Shown piece by piece: positions 1 to 8,079 of a DNA stretch of 64,000 nt (positions are counted from its first letter, which is position 1; each line of letters starts with the position of its first letter). The position numbers were made by a program, and so were the translations under genes. The stretch is from Clostridia bacterium (lineage in GTDB: Bacteria > Bacillota > Clostridia > Christensenellales > QAND01), in assembly GCA_017439715.1 (NCBI GenBank), contig JAFSIR010000003.1, forward strand, positions 1-64,000. Direction: 5' to 3'. The notes beneath the pieces were generated by a model. It had not been told where the DNA came from. It made no database searches and was given only the letters and a program-made list of their open reading frames with translations.

Positions 1-244
1 CCATGCTGCACGGCTTATGCAGCCCCATCATGGGCGAAATATGCACGTATCCCACCGTTTGGCTGCCGTCAACCGCCACGGAGCAGCCGTGGCCTTTGCC
101 GTCAAACAGGCGGTGCATATAATCCGCGTCTACCGCGCCTGTATAATAGGTGTACACGGTGTTGCGGGTATAATAGTCGTACAGCTTTGCCAGCGGCGCA
201 TAATCTTCTTCGCGCAGCGGGCGGATGATGATTTCCTGCTCCAA
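1..244 (-). CDS. GNAT-family N-acetyltransferase, N-terminal part (cut by window edge)
   Basis: Reading leftward from a TTG start at 244, the frame encodes 81 residues beginning MEQEIIIRPLREEDYAPL and runs off the left edge, so the C-terminus is not visible. The opening strand plus the R-P-x-R-x-x-D pattern, and a later strand ending VGYVHIS, are typical of GNAT acetyltransferases of the phosphinothricin/amino-acid N-acetyltransferase type, which move acetyl from acetyl-CoA to an amine. The acetyl-CoA loop lies outside the window, so neither substrate nor activity can be judged. The TTG start is supported by an AAGGAGAG Shine-Dalgarno just upstream and by a promoter at 273-301. The gene is divergent from the alanyl-tRNA synthetase gene. 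Confidence 0.72.
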   Translation of the reverse strand, partial: MEQEIIIRPLREEDYAPLAKLYDYYTRNTVYTYYTGAVDADYMHRLFDGKGHGCSVAVDGSQTVGYVHISPMMGLHKPCSM

Positions 245-272
245 TCCGCTCTCTCCTTACTATGATAGTTGG

Positions 273-301
273 ATTTTATCCTGCGGCGCACAGGGCGTCA
301 A
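273..301 (-). promoter_or_regulatory. sigma-A type promoter of the GNAT gene
   Basis: On the minus strand TTGACG (296-301) is followed after 17 bases by TAAAAT (273-278), about 30 bases ahead of the TTG start at 244. Confidence 0.55.
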
Positions 302-313
302 GGCCGCTTGTTA

Positions 314-343
314 TTGACATTTCTTCGCACCTCTCTGTATAAT
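314..343 (+). promoter_or_regulatory. sigma-A type promoter of the alanyl-tRNA synthetase gene
   Basis: A consensus -35 TTGACA (314-319) and consensus -10 TATAAT (338-343) are separated by 18 bases and lie about 50 bases ahead of the start codon at 394. The leader is too short to hold a T-box riboswitch. Confidence 0.8.
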
Positions 344-393
344 TCTAAAGCACGGCTTTGCCGTATCGTCACACGAAAAGAGGAACCCTTTGG

Positions 394-2367
394 ATGAAAG
401 CCTTTACCAGTGAACAACTGCGCTCGATGTATCTGGATTTCTTTGCCAAAAAAGGCCATGCTGTGATCCAGAGCGCCAGCCTGATCCCTGAAAATGATCC
501 TACCGTTTTGTTTACCACCGCGGGCATGCACCCGCTTGTCCCTTATCTGCTTGGCGCCAAGCACCCCATGGGCACGCGGCTGACTGACGTGCAAAAATGC
601 GTGCGCACCGGCGATATTGAAGAAGTGGGTGATGCTTCGCATCTTACCTTCTTTGAAATACTGGGCAACTGGTCGCTGGGTGATTATTTCAAGAAAGAAG
701 CCATTGCCTGGAGTTGGGAGTTTTTGACCAGCCCCGAATATCTCGGCCTTGATCCCGACCGGCTGGCGTTCAGCGTGTTCGCCGGGGAAGAAGGCATCCC
801 GCGGGATGAAGAATCCGCCGCGATCTGGCAGTCCATGGGCGTGCCGGCCGACCGCATCTTCTTCCTGCCGCGCGAAAACAACTGGTGGGGCCCGGCGGGC
901 ATCACCGGCCCCTGCGGCCCGGACACGGAAATGTTCATCATCCGTGATCAGCCCCCGTGCGGCCCGGATTGCTCCCCCGCGTGCGACTGCGGCCGATACC
1001 TTGAGATCTGGAACGATGTTTTCATGCAGTATAACAAAACGCAGGACGGCACGTATGAACCGCTGGCCCAGCGCAACGTTGACACCGGCATGGGCCTTGA
1101 GCGCACGATCTGCGTGCTGCAGGGCGTGAAAACCGTGTATGAAACCGACCTGTTCCAGCCGCTGCTTGAAAAGCTAGAAGCGCTCAGCGGCAAACAATAC
1201 GGCTCGGATGAAAAAATCACCCGCGCTATGCGCATCGTGGCCGATCACACCCGCACCGCCACCTTTATCATCGGCGATCCCCGCGGTGTTACCCCGTCCA
1301 ATGTGGATCAGGGTTATGTGCTGCGCCGCCTGATCCGCCGCGCCACGCGCTTTGCGCTGATGGACCTCGGCATGGAAGCCGAAGGCCTGGGCGAGCTGGT
1401 GGACGTGATCCTGAACAAATACCGCGATGTGTATCCTGAACTGAACGAAAAAGCGGCCTTTATCAAAGAACAGATCCTGCTCGAGGTTGGCCGTTTCCAG
1501 CGCACACTCAACGCCGGCATGCGCGAGTTTGACAAGCTGCACGCCCGCTTGACCCGCATTGGCGAGCTGGCCGCTGCGCTGAGTGAAGCGCCCGAAACTG
1601 ACACAGCCCGCCAGCTGGCGGCTGCAATGCGCCCGCTTGAAGCGATGGAAAAGAGCGCGGCCCGCATCAACGCATTTGTTGAAGGCAAGCTGAAACCGGA
1701 AGCGCTCAAAGGCGTGCTCAGCGGCCTGGCCGGCCAGGCCAAGCGGATTGACGGCATCAGCGCCTTCCATCTGTATGACACCTTTGGGTTCCCTGTTGAA
1801 ATGACAACGGAATTGGCCGAGGAGCACGGCATGACGGTGGACATGAAAGGGTTTGAAACCCGCTTTGCCGCCCATCAGGCGCAGAGCCATGCCGGCGCCA
1901 ACCAGCGCTTTAAGGGCGGCCTTGCCGATGCAACGGAAGTGACCGCGCGTTTGCACACGGCCACCCATCTGCTGCTCGCTTCCCTGCGCCGCGTGCTGGG
2001 CGATGATATCTATCAGAAAGGCAGCAATATCACGGCCGAACGCCTGAGGTTCGACTTTAACTTCCCGCGCAAGGTGAATGAGGACGAGCTCAAACAGGTG
2101 GAAGCCCTTGTGAATGACGCGATCAAGCAGGACCTGCCCATCACCGTAACGGAGATGACGGTGGAAGAAGCGCACGAGTCGGGCGCTATCGGCGTGTTCG
2201 GCGAGCGATACGGCGAGCGTGTGAAAGTGTATGATATGGGCGGCTATTCCCGCGAGATCTGCGGCGGTCCCCATGCCGCGCGCACGGGCGAACTTGGCAC
2301 CTTCCGCATCCAGAAGGAAAGCAGCTCATCCGCCGGCGTGCGCCGCATCCGTGCTGTATTGGAATAA
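394..2367 (+). CDS. alaS: alanyl-tRNA synthetase, short variant without the C-terminal domain
   Basis: The 657-residue product charges tRNA-Ala with alanine. The class II catalytic core is recognisable from FFEILGNWSLGDYFK and the GPCGPDTEMF and LEIWNDVFMQYN motifs. The editing domain carries HTATH and CGGPH, where most relatives have CGGTH. The chain stops right after the editing subdomain (ending GVRRIRAVLE), so the DHHA1/C-Ala region that takes family members to about 870 residues is absent. A Cys-rich insert (CGPDCSPACDCG) sits before the LEIWN motif. A segment of extra length rich in Ala and charged residues precedes the YDTFGFP motif. The ATG at 394 is preferred over an upstream in-frame TTG at 358 because AGAGGA sits 9-10 bases ahead of it. 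The gene has its own promoter and terminator. It could be the only AlaRS or an accessory one beside a full-length copy elsewhere. Confidence 0.85.
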   Translation: MKAFTSEQLRSMYLDFFAKKGHAVIQSASLIPENDPTVLFTTAGMHPLVPYLLGAKHPMGTRLTDVQKCVRTGDIEEVGDASHLTFFEILGNWSLGDYFKKEAIAWSWEFLTSPEYLGLDPDRLAFSVFAGEEGIPRDEESAAIWQSMGVPADRIFFLPRENNWWGPAGITGPCGPDTEMFIIRDQPPCGPDCSPACDCGRYLEIWNDVFMQYNKTQDGTYEPLAQRNVDTGMGLERTICVLQGVKTVYETDLFQPLLEKLEALSGKQYGSDEKITRAMRIVADHTRTATFIIGDPRGVTPSNVDQGYVLRRLIRRATRFALMDLGMEAEGLGELVDVILNKYRDVYPELNEKAAFIKEQILLEVGRFQRTLNAGMREFDKLHARLTRIGELAAALSEAPETDTARQLAAAMRPLEAMEKSAARINAFVEGKLKPEALKGVLSGLAGQAKRIDGISAFHLYDTFGFPVEMTTELAEEHGMTVDMKGFETRFAAHQAQSHAGANQRFKGGLADATEVTARLHTATHLLLASLRRVLGDDIYQKGSNITAERLRFDFNFPRKVNEDELKQVEALVNDAIKQDLPITVTEMTVEEAHESGAIGVFGERYGERVKVYDMGGYSREICGGPHAARTGELGTFRIQKESSSSAGVRRIRAVLE

Positions 2368-2374
2368 AAAACCG

Positions 2375-2404
2375 AAAGCCCGGGGGTATCCCGGGCTTTA
2401 TTTT
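2375..2404 (+). terminator. intrinsic terminator after alaS
   Basis: A perfect 10-bp GC-rich stem, AAAGCCCGGG / CCCGGGCTTT (2375-2384 and 2390-2399), is followed by ATTTT. Confidence 0.85.
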
Positions 2405-2425
2405 CGGGCAAAGTGAGGAACAGAA

Positions 2426-3097
2426 ATGAAAACGCTTTCTGCTTTTGATGTGATTGGGCCTTCCATGGTCGGCCCTTCCAGCTCGCATACGGCCGGCGCC
2501 GCGCGCATTGGCGCTGTGGCCCGCCGGCTCACGGGGGATGATCCCGTCAGCGCTGAATTTACGTTGTTCGGCTCGTTTGCGCATACCTATGCCGGCCACG
2601 GCACGGATCGAGCCCTGGTGGCCGGCCTGCTGGGCCTTGCACCGGACGATGAACGCCTGCCCTTTTCGTTTGAACTGGCCGCCCAACAAGGTGTTTCTTT
2701 CCGCTTCCGCACATCCGAAGCGCCTACCGAGCACCCGAACACCGTGGGCATTCGGCTCACCGGGCGGACCGGCGCTGTTACGCGCATCACCGCCGTTTCT
2801 CTGGGCGGCGGGGCAATCATGATCACCCAGCTGCAGGGGGTAGACGTGTCAATAACGGGGGAATATCCCACCCTTATGGTTGAGCATAAAGACCAGCCGG
2901 GCATGATCGGCGAGATCACGCGCCTGTTGGGCGACAGGGACATCAACATTGCGTTTATGCGCGTGTTCCGGCACGAGCGCGGGGGCCAGGCTTTTATGGT
3001 GATCGAAACCGATCATATGATCCCGCCCCACATCGTGCAGGATGTAGCCTCGCTCAGCCGCGGCATTGGCGGCGTATATATCATAGAAGGGGTTTAA
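2426..3097 (+). CDS. sdaAB: L-serine dehydratase, iron-sulfur-dependent, beta subunit
   Basis: This 223-residue protein is the beta subunit of the two-chain L-serine ammonia-lyase that converts serine to pyruvate and ammonia. The N-terminal domain has the family signature SSSHT (18-22) in GPSMVGPSSSHTAGAARIG. An ACT regulatory domain fills about residues 150-220 (EHKDQPGMIGEITRLL), as in Gram-positive type 2 enzymes, where it may bind serine. The ATG at 2426 has a GAGGA ribosome site. Only three bases separate its stop from the alpha subunit gene. It lies just after the alaS terminator with no clear promoter of its own, so read-through or a weak promoter must drive it. Confidence 0.95.
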   Translation: MKTLSAFDVIGPSMVGPSSSHTAGAARIGAVARRLTGDDPVSAEFTLFGSFAHTYAGHGTDRALVAGLLGLAPDDERLPFSFELAAQQGVSFRFRTSEAPTEHPNTVGIRLTGRTGAVTRITAVSLGGGAIMITQLQGVDVSITGEYPTLMVEHKDQPGMIGEITRLLGDRDINIAFMRVFRHERGGQAFMVIETDHMIPPHIVQDVASLSRGIGGVYIIEGV

Positions 3098-3100
3098 GCT

Positions 3101-4003
3101 ATGAACTGCCAGTTTATTACCGGAGAAAACCTGCTGCATTTATGCGAAAAACACGACTTAACGATTGCAGAAGTGATGGTGCGGCGCGAGTGTGAGCTTT
3201 CACACCGCACGGCAGATGAAGTGCGCGCCCAGATGGCAGAGCGGTTGGCCGTGATGCACAGCGCGCTGGAAAAAGGGCTTACGCAGGCCCCCCGGTCCGT
3301 TGGCGGGCTGGTGGAAGGACAGGGTAAGCGGCTTAACAACCTGCCTTCCCCGCTGATGGGCGGGCAGGCAGCCTATGCCGCAGCCGCTGCCATGGCGATC
3401 GCGGAAGTGAACGCGGCCATGGGCCGCATCATCGCCGCGCCCACGGCGGGTTCATGCGGTGTATTGCCCGGCGCACTTTTCAGCGCCGCCCGCTCGTTTG
3501 GCTTTGATGATGCCGCGCTTGTGGAGGCGCTGTTCGTGTCTGCCGCGGTGGGGCTGCTGATACAAACCAACGCCACGGTTTCCGGCGCCGAGGGCGGCTG
3601 CCAGGCAGAGGTGGGGGCTGCATCAGCCATGGCGGCGGCCGCGCTCACGTTTTTGCAGGGCGGGTCTGCCGGCGCATCTTTGTCTGCCGCTGCATTGGCG
3701 CTGCAGAACCTGATGGGGTTGGTGTGCGACCCGGTTGCCGGGCTTGTGGAAGTGCCTTGTGTTAACCGCAACAGCATCGGCGCGGTGAACGCCCTGTTAA
3801 GCGCTGATATCGTGCTGTCCGGCACAGGCGTGATGATCCCGTTTGATGAAACGGTTGATGCGATGTACGCGGTTGGCTGCTCGCTCTCGCCCGCGCTGCG
3901 CGAAAGCGCACAGGGCGGCATTGCTGCCACGCCAACGGCAAAAGCCGCGGAAAAAAGCATTTTTGCGGCCGAGCAGTATATTCCCGAAGGATTGGGCCGA
4001 TAA
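3101..4003 (+). CDS. sdaAA: L-serine dehydratase, iron-sulfur-dependent, alpha subunit
   Basis: The 300-residue catalytic subunit carries the oxygen-labile [4Fe-4S] cluster that dehydrates L-serine. Cysteines 167 (EGGCQAE), 209 (GLVCDP) and 220 (VPCVNR) are spaced 42 and 11 residues apart. That is the spacing of the cluster ligands C343, C385 and C396 of the characterised Legionella enzyme. The GSCGVLPG motif near residue 117 is also conserved. The gene follows sdaAB at three bases, so the two are co-transcribed and probably form a heteromeric enzyme. A strong terminator follows. With pyruvate:ferredoxin oxidoreductase nearby, serine-derived pyruvate can be oxidised to acetyl-CoA. Confidence 0.95.
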   Translation: MNCQFITGENLLHLCEKHDLTIAEVMVRRECELSHRTADEVRAQMAERLAVMHSALEKGLTQAPRSVGGLVEGQGKRLNNLPSPLMGGQAAYAAAAAMAIAEVNAAMGRIIAAPTAGSCGVLPGALFSAARSFGFDDAALVEALFVSAAVGLLIQTNATVSGAEGGCQAEVGAASAMAAAALTFLQGGSAGASLSAAALALQNLMGLVCDPVAGLVEVPCVNRNSIGAVNALLSADIVLSGTGVMIPFDETVDAMYAVGCSLSPALRESAQGGIAATPTAKAAEKSIFAAEQYIPEGLGR

Positions 4004-4008
4004 AAAAC

Positions 4009-4042
4009 AGGCGCTGCGGACAACCTCCGCCGCGCCTTTTTT
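4009..4042 (+). terminator. intrinsic terminator after sdaAA
   Basis: AGGCGC (4009-4014) pairs with GCGCCT (4032-4037), with extra pairing of GCGG and CCGC inside the loop, and six T follow. Confidence 0.75.
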
Positions 4043-4117
4043 ATAAGCGCATGGCAACAGCGCGTTGCTTTTTGTTTTACGGGTTCCGCTGTATAATGCC
4101 CCTGTGGAGGAAATGAA

Positions 4118-4879
4118 ATGGATACCAAGGATATTATTTTGCAGCTGAGAATAAAAGCGGGCTTATCGCAGGAAGAACTGGCCGATAAAGTGTTTGTAAC
4201 GCGGCAGGCAGTTTCCCGCTGGGAAAAAGGGGATACCACGCCCAACACAGAAACGCTCAAACTGCTGTCCGGCCTGTTCGGCGTTTCGATCAACACACTG
4301 CTCGGCTCGCCGCGCCGCCTGATCTGCCAATGCTGCGGCATGCCGCTTGAAGACAGCATCATCGGCCGGGACAAAAACGGGTTTTTAAATGAGGATTATT
4401 GCAAATGGTGTTATGTCGACGGCACATACACGTACAGCGATATGGACGAGCTGGTAGAAGTGTGTGTTGCCAACATGGCGGGGGAAAATACCAGCGAAGA
4501 ACAGGCCCGGGCGTATATCAAACAGCTGCTTCCCCGGCTGGATTACTGGAAACGATATGAATCGCTCAGCGATAACGGGCAATTTGAAGCGTTTAAGACA
4601 CAGCTGGTTCAGGAGATCAACGATCTTCGTGTGGAAGGGATGCCGCGCGTTGAAAAACTCAATGCTCTGGTTGGCCGGTATATCAACCTTGAATACCGCC
4701 TGCCCAATGGAAAAACCGTTCCGTTCCTAAACGATGAAACAACCTATCTCGGCACGCAGCTTCAAAGCGAGTTCGGCGGCCGGTGCTTTGGCGTTGTGGC
4801 CAACATGGAATTCATCCTCATCTGCACATATGAGGAAAACGGCGCCAATCCTGAACTGGTGCTTTACAAAAAACGGTAA
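4118..4879 (+). CDS. XRE-family transcriptional regulator with zinc-ribbon and C-terminal domain
   Basis: The 253-residue protein has a Cro/C1-type helix-turn-helix in residues 1-60 (LSQEELADKVFVTRQAVSRWEKG). A putative zinc ribbon follows (CQCCGMPL, then CKWC about 30 residues on). The C-terminal half is alpha/beta and matches nothing I can name. The first two parts resemble the HTH/zinc-ribbon regulators common in Clostridia, whose ligands are mostly unknown. A TATAAT -10 at 4092-4097 and a GGAGGA ribosome site support the ATG. The gene stands alone between two terminators and could act on itself or on neighbours. The target cannot be inferred from this sequence. Confidence 0.8.
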   Translation: MDTKDIILQLRIKAGLSQEELADKVFVTRQAVSRWEKGDTTPNTETLKLLSGLFGVSINTLLGSPRRLICQCCGMPLEDSIIGRDKNGFLNEDYCKWCYVDGTYTYSDMDELVEVCVANMAGENTSEEQARAYIKQLLPRLDYWKRYESLSDNGQFEAFKTQLVQEINDLRVEGMPRVEKLNALVGRYINLEYRLPNGKTVPFLNDETTYLGTQLQSEFGGRCFGVVANMEFILICTYEENGANPELVLYKKR

Positions 4880-4890
4880 ACCGCCCAAAT

Positions 4891-4932
4891 AAAAAAGCCC
4901 GGCCTCTGTGAACAGGGGCCGGGCCGTTTTTT
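4891..4932. terminator. bidirectional terminator between convergent genes
   Basis: The stem GCCCGGCC...GGCCGGGC (4897-4924) has AAAAAA on its left and a T run on its right, so it can stop both the XRE gene and the leftward dehydrogenase operon. Confidence 0.85.
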
Positions 4933-5992
4933 ATTCCGTGCGTTTCCACACAAGCTGCGGCGCTTCGCCGCGCGCATAGCGCAGCAGCTCATCCGCAATC
5001 ATGGAGGACTGCCACTTTTCCACATCGTGGCTCATGCCGGCCAAATGCGTAGTAACCAGCACATTTTCCATGGAGAAGAAGGGATGGTTGGCCGGGCAGG
5101 GCTCAACCCACATCACGTCAACCGCCGCCCCGGCGATCTTCTTCTGTTCCAGCGCTTCGATCATATCGCGCTGGTTCACTACGGAGGCCCGGGCGGAATT
5201 GATAAACAGCGCTTCGGGTTTCATGCGGTCAAACCACGTTTTATCCACGATGCCGCGTGTTTGATCGTTCACCGGCAGATGGATGCTGACAATATCGCCG
5301 CGGGAAAGCGCCGCATCGAGTGAAACACTTTCAACGCCCGCTTTTTCCATCACTTCGGCCGGGCAATACGGATCGTACGCGATCACTTCCATGCCGAATC
5401 CGTGCGCAATACGCGCCACGCGGGAGCCGATCGCTCCGAAGCCGATGATGCTGATCGTATGATCATACAGGTCATACCCGCCGCCGAACTCGCGCATGGG
5501 GGTGCGCCCATCGGGGAAGCGCCAGACAACGTCCGTCTGTTTCGATTCCTCGGCTGCACGGATCACATCGTCTACCGGGTCGGCGAGATAACCGCCGTTT
5601 TTAATGCAGTGATAATTGCGCGTAATGCCACGCAGGAGCGACAGCACCAGGCCAAACACATATTCGGCCACCGATTCTGCGTTGCGCCCCGGCGTGTACA
5701 CCAGCGGAATACCCAACTCATGAGCTGCGCGCCAATCCACGTTCACCGGCGTGCCGCGCCCGCAGCCGAGCAGCTTAAGGCCGCTTGCTTTCCAGGCTTC
5801 GAGTGCTTTGCGGGTAACCGGCTCGCTGCTGATATACACCACTTCGTGGCCCATGCACTGCTCGATCAGCTCGTCTTCCGTGGGCCGGTGGCCCAGCGCA
5901 AGCCCAACGGGGGTGATATCCAGCGCTTCTTGCACCTGGCTCATATACGGCTCAAGGATCGTGGCAGACAGCGCCGCTTTGATTTTCGCCAT
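4931..5992 (-). CDS. D-isomer specific 2-hydroxyacid dehydrogenase
   Basis: The 353-residue NAD(P)-dependent oxidoreductase interconverts a 2-hydroxyacid and a 2-oxoacid. The Rossmann motif GFGAIG is at 184-189, and the catalytic Arg (NSARAS), Glu (the EP of DVMWVEP) and His (THLAG) are all present. Residues about 135-172 form an insertion ahead of the nucleotide-binding domain that phosphoglycerate dehydrogenases lack, so a sugar-acid-type substrate is likelier than 3-phosphoglycerate. It is the last gene of a leftward operon with a LarA-type racemase and a class II aldolase. The gap to the aldolase gene is only 15 bases and holds a GGGAGG ribosome site. A three-step hydroxyacid catabolic route is inferred from this context only. 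Confidence 0.88.
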   Translation of the reverse strand: MAKIKAALSATILEPYMSQVQEALDITPVGLALGHRPTEDELIEQCMGHEVVYISSEPVTRKALEAWKASGLKLLGCGRGTPVNVDWRAAHELGIPLVYTPGRNAESVAEYVFGLVLSLLRGITRNYHCIKNGGYLADPVDDVIRAAEESKQTDVVWRFPDGRTPMREFGGGYDLYDHTISIIGFGAIGSRVARIAHGFGMEVIAYDPYCPAEVMEKAGVESVSLDAALSRGDIVSIHLPVNDQTRGIVDKTWFDRMKPEALFINSARASVVNQRDMIEALEQKKIAGAAVDVMWVEPCPANHPFFSMENVLVTTHLAGMSHDVEKWQSSMIADELLRYARGEAPQLVWKRTE

Positions 5993-6007
5993 CTTTTTGC
6001 CCTCCCT

Positions 6008-6619
6008 TTAGAAGCCCATCATTTCTTTGGGTACAATCTTGGGCGTGCCAATGGCACGGGTGATGCAGTAAAGCTTGGCAACTTCCTCGATCTCTTCCGC
6101 GATGAACATGGCGCGGTCGATATTCGGGCCGGCGGTGATCAGGCCGTGGCTCTCCAGCAGCACTGCGTTCAGGTGCCCGCCGGTTTCAAAGTTCAGCCGG
6201 GCCAATTCTTCCGAGCCGGGCTTGGCATACGGCGCACACGGCACTTCATACGACCCGCTCAGCCGCACAAGGAATGTAACAGCCGGCAACGGTTCGCCCA
6301 AACAGCTGACAGCCGTTGCAAACGTGGAATGCGTGTGCACCACGGCGTTTACGTCTTCCCGTTCAACGTAATAGATCCGATGCATCACGTTTTCAATGGA
6401 AGGTTTGCGTGTTCCGTCCACAATCTTGCCTTCCAGGTCCATAACAACCACGTCTTCCGGCCGGATCTGATAATAATCCATGCTGCTCGGGCTGATGGCA
6501 AACAGCCCTTTTTCGCGGTTGAACACGCTGATATTGCCGCTTGTGCCCTTGGTGAGCCCTTTTTCAAGCATCTTCAAGCAATTGACCCGCACCAGTTCCC
6601 GTTCGTCATACAGCAACAT
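6008..6619 (-). CDS. class II aldolase/adducin family protein
   Basis: The 203-residue protein matches the zinc-dependent L-fuculose-phosphate aldolase fold. The conserved Glu76 and zinc ligands His95, His97 and His158 have the same spacing as E73, H92, H94 and H155 of E. coli FucA. GTSGNIS (25-31) forms the phosphate-binding loop. Family members cleave fuculose-, ribulose- or related phosphates, or decarboxylate sugar acids such as 3-keto-4-phosphonates; the exact substrate here is unknown. It lies between the racemase and dehydrogenase genes of one leftward operon, which suggests retro-aldol cleavage of a hydroxyacid. GGGAG lies about 10 bases ahead of its ATG. Confidence 0.88.
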   Translation of the reverse strand: MLLYDERELVRVNCLKMLEKGLTKGTSGNISVFNREKGLFAISPSSMDYYQIRPEDVVVMDLEGKIVDGTRKPSIENVMHRIYYVEREDVNAVVHTHSTFATAVSCLGEPLPAVTFLVRLSGSYEVPCAPYAKPGSEELARLNFETGGHLNAVLLESHGLITAGPNIDRAMFIAEEIEEVAKLYCITRAIGTPKIVPKEMMGF

Positions 6620-6681
6620 TTTTTAACAGCTCCCTTCATCTATATTCCCGCGCACCGCACAGGGCACGCTGAAAATCTTTT

Positions 6682-7956
6682 TTACCGTGCCATAACCTCA
6701 ACGCCGTTGGGCATGAACAGCACGGAAGCGTTCTGCCCCGCGATGGCCTGCGCCTGTTCAAGCGCAGCAGCAAAATCTTCGGCAAAGCCAAAGCCAAACT
6801 CGTCAACCAGCGCCTTTTCACAATGGCGGGTCACCAGAATGATGGATGCTTTTTTCATCACGCGCGCCAGCACCTGCGCCTGCCACTGGTCAGGCAATGT
6901 GCCGTCCCGCCCGCGGTCGCAGATCGCGGCCATCACGGCGTCTGCCCCCTTGTTTTCCCGGAACAGCTGATAGAACCCATCGCTCCCGTGCCCGTCAATG
7001 CAGGAACAAACCGCGATGATCACGCCACCCTCTTTCACGCAGGGCTCGGCGCCCGACATGCATTTGACCGCCTGATAAATGTTCAGGTCCAGCGGATACC
7101 CGCCGTTGCCCGTAACCACGATATCGGCCTCGATCTTCGGCGCCTGCGCCTGGTTGCCCACAAATTCGCACCCAATGCGGTGCGCTTCAAACGGATCGCC
7201 CGCAAAGGCGCGCACAACCTGCTTGTGTTCATTCAGGCATACGTTAAGGATAAACTCAAGGCCCGCGGCCCGCGCGGCAAACGCCATATCTTCATGGATG
7301 GGGTTGCCCTCCAGGATGCCGTTGCGTGCTTTATCGCTGGCAATAAACTCCGCATTATGGTTGAAATACACCGTTTTTTCGGAAGCGATCCCCGGCAGGA
7401 TGCTTTTGCGCCCGCCCGAGAACCCGGCAAAAAAGTGCGGCTCGATGAACCCTTCGCTCAGCACGATATCGGCCCAATCCACCTGATCGTTAACCCACAG
7501 CTCACCGCCGGAGGGCATCACGCCCTTGAATACCATGGCTTTATCGTCTTTAGCGTCATGCACAAGGATGGTTTCATTGTCGGCGATCTCTTTGCCAAAG
7601 CGGGCTTCGATCTCCTGCGCTGTCATTGCGCGGTGGCAGCCCGTGGCGATCAAAAGATGAATCTGCGCTTCCGGCGCGCCGGCGCGGATCTCGCTGAGCA
7701 ACAGCGGCATGGTGATGCTGCTGGGCAGCGGCCGTGTATGATCGCTGGTGATCACCAGCACGCGCTGTTTGCCGCGCACCAGTTCGCTCAGCCGCTCGCT
7801 GCCAATGGGCGCCTGCAGCGCCGCGGAAACAATCTCTTTCTGCTCCGCTTCCGTTTTTTCCGGCAGGGGTTTGGGGGTGAGCACGCCCACAATGCGCTCG
7901 TCCGGCACTGTGCATGCCATGCTTGTATTGTAATATGGAACCTGTATTGTGGCCAT
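6682..7956 (-). CDS. larA: LarA-family nickel-dependent hydroxyacid racemase/epimerase
   Basis: The 424-residue protein aligns so well with lactate racemase LarA that catalytic residues carry the same numbers as in the Lactobacillus plantarum enzyme: Asp72 and Arg75 (SDHTRP), His108 (TGCH), His174 (EPH), Lys184 (GGRK) and His200 (NH). In LarA, Lys184 bears the covalent nickel-pincer nucleotide and His200 helps bind nickel. It should therefore bind this cofactor and racemise or epimerise an alpha-hydroxyacid. The LarB, LarC and LarE cofactor-synthesis proteins are not in the window. It is the first gene of an operon with a class II aldolase and a 2-hydroxyacid dehydrogenase, so the substrate may be a sugar acid rather than lactate. 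GGGAGACC precedes the ATG. Confidence 0.9.
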   Translation of the reverse strand: MATIQVPYYNTSMACTVPDERIVGVLTPKPLPEKTEAEQKEIVSAALQAPIGSERLSELVRGKQRVLVITSDHTRPLPSSITMPLLLSEIRAGAPEAQIHLLIATGCHRAMTAQEIEARFGKEIADNETILVHDAKDDKAMVFKGVMPSGGELWVNDQVDWADIVLSEGFIEPHFFAGFSGGRKSILPGIASEKTVYFNHNAEFIASDKARNGILEGNPIHEDMAFAARAAGLEFILNVCLNEHKQVVRAFAGDPFEAHRIGCEFVGNQAQAPKIEADIVVTGNGGYPLDLNIYQAVKCMSGAEPCVKEGGVIIAVCSCIDGHGSDGFYQLFRENKGADAVMAAICDRGRDGTLPDQWQAQVLARVMKKASIILVTRHCEKALVDEFGFGFAEDFAAALEQAQAIAGQNASVLFMPNGVEVMAR

Positions 7957-7987
7957 GTTGTTGGTCTCCCTTCTGCTTGTGGTTTAT

Positions 7988-7993
7988 AGTATA
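7988..7993 (-). promoter_or_regulatory. candidate -10 element of the larA operon
   Basis: On the minus strand TATACT lies about 30 bases ahead of the larA start, in the 123-bp divergent region shared with the aldo/keto reductase gene. No good -35 is seen, so an activator may be needed. Confidence 0.35.
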
Positions 7994-8022
7994 ACATAAT
8001 TGATGATAGTGCGCAGTAAATG

Positions 8023-8050
8023 TTGGCAAAAACATTTGATATGATATAAT
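8023..8050 (+). promoter_or_regulatory. extended -10 promoter of the aldo/keto reductase gene
   Basis: TTGGCA (8023-8028), a 16-base spacer and TATAAT (8045-8050) preceded by TGA give a strong extended promoter about 30 bases ahead of the start codon. Confidence 0.75.
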
Positions 8051-8079
8051 AAATCATCACATTTTTTTAGGAGGCCATT

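Noticed and set aside
5402-6970. 522-codon plus-strand frame opposite the dehydrogenase and aldolase genes
   Set aside because: It crosses two well-supported genes and their intergenic ribosome site, which marks it as a composition artefact.
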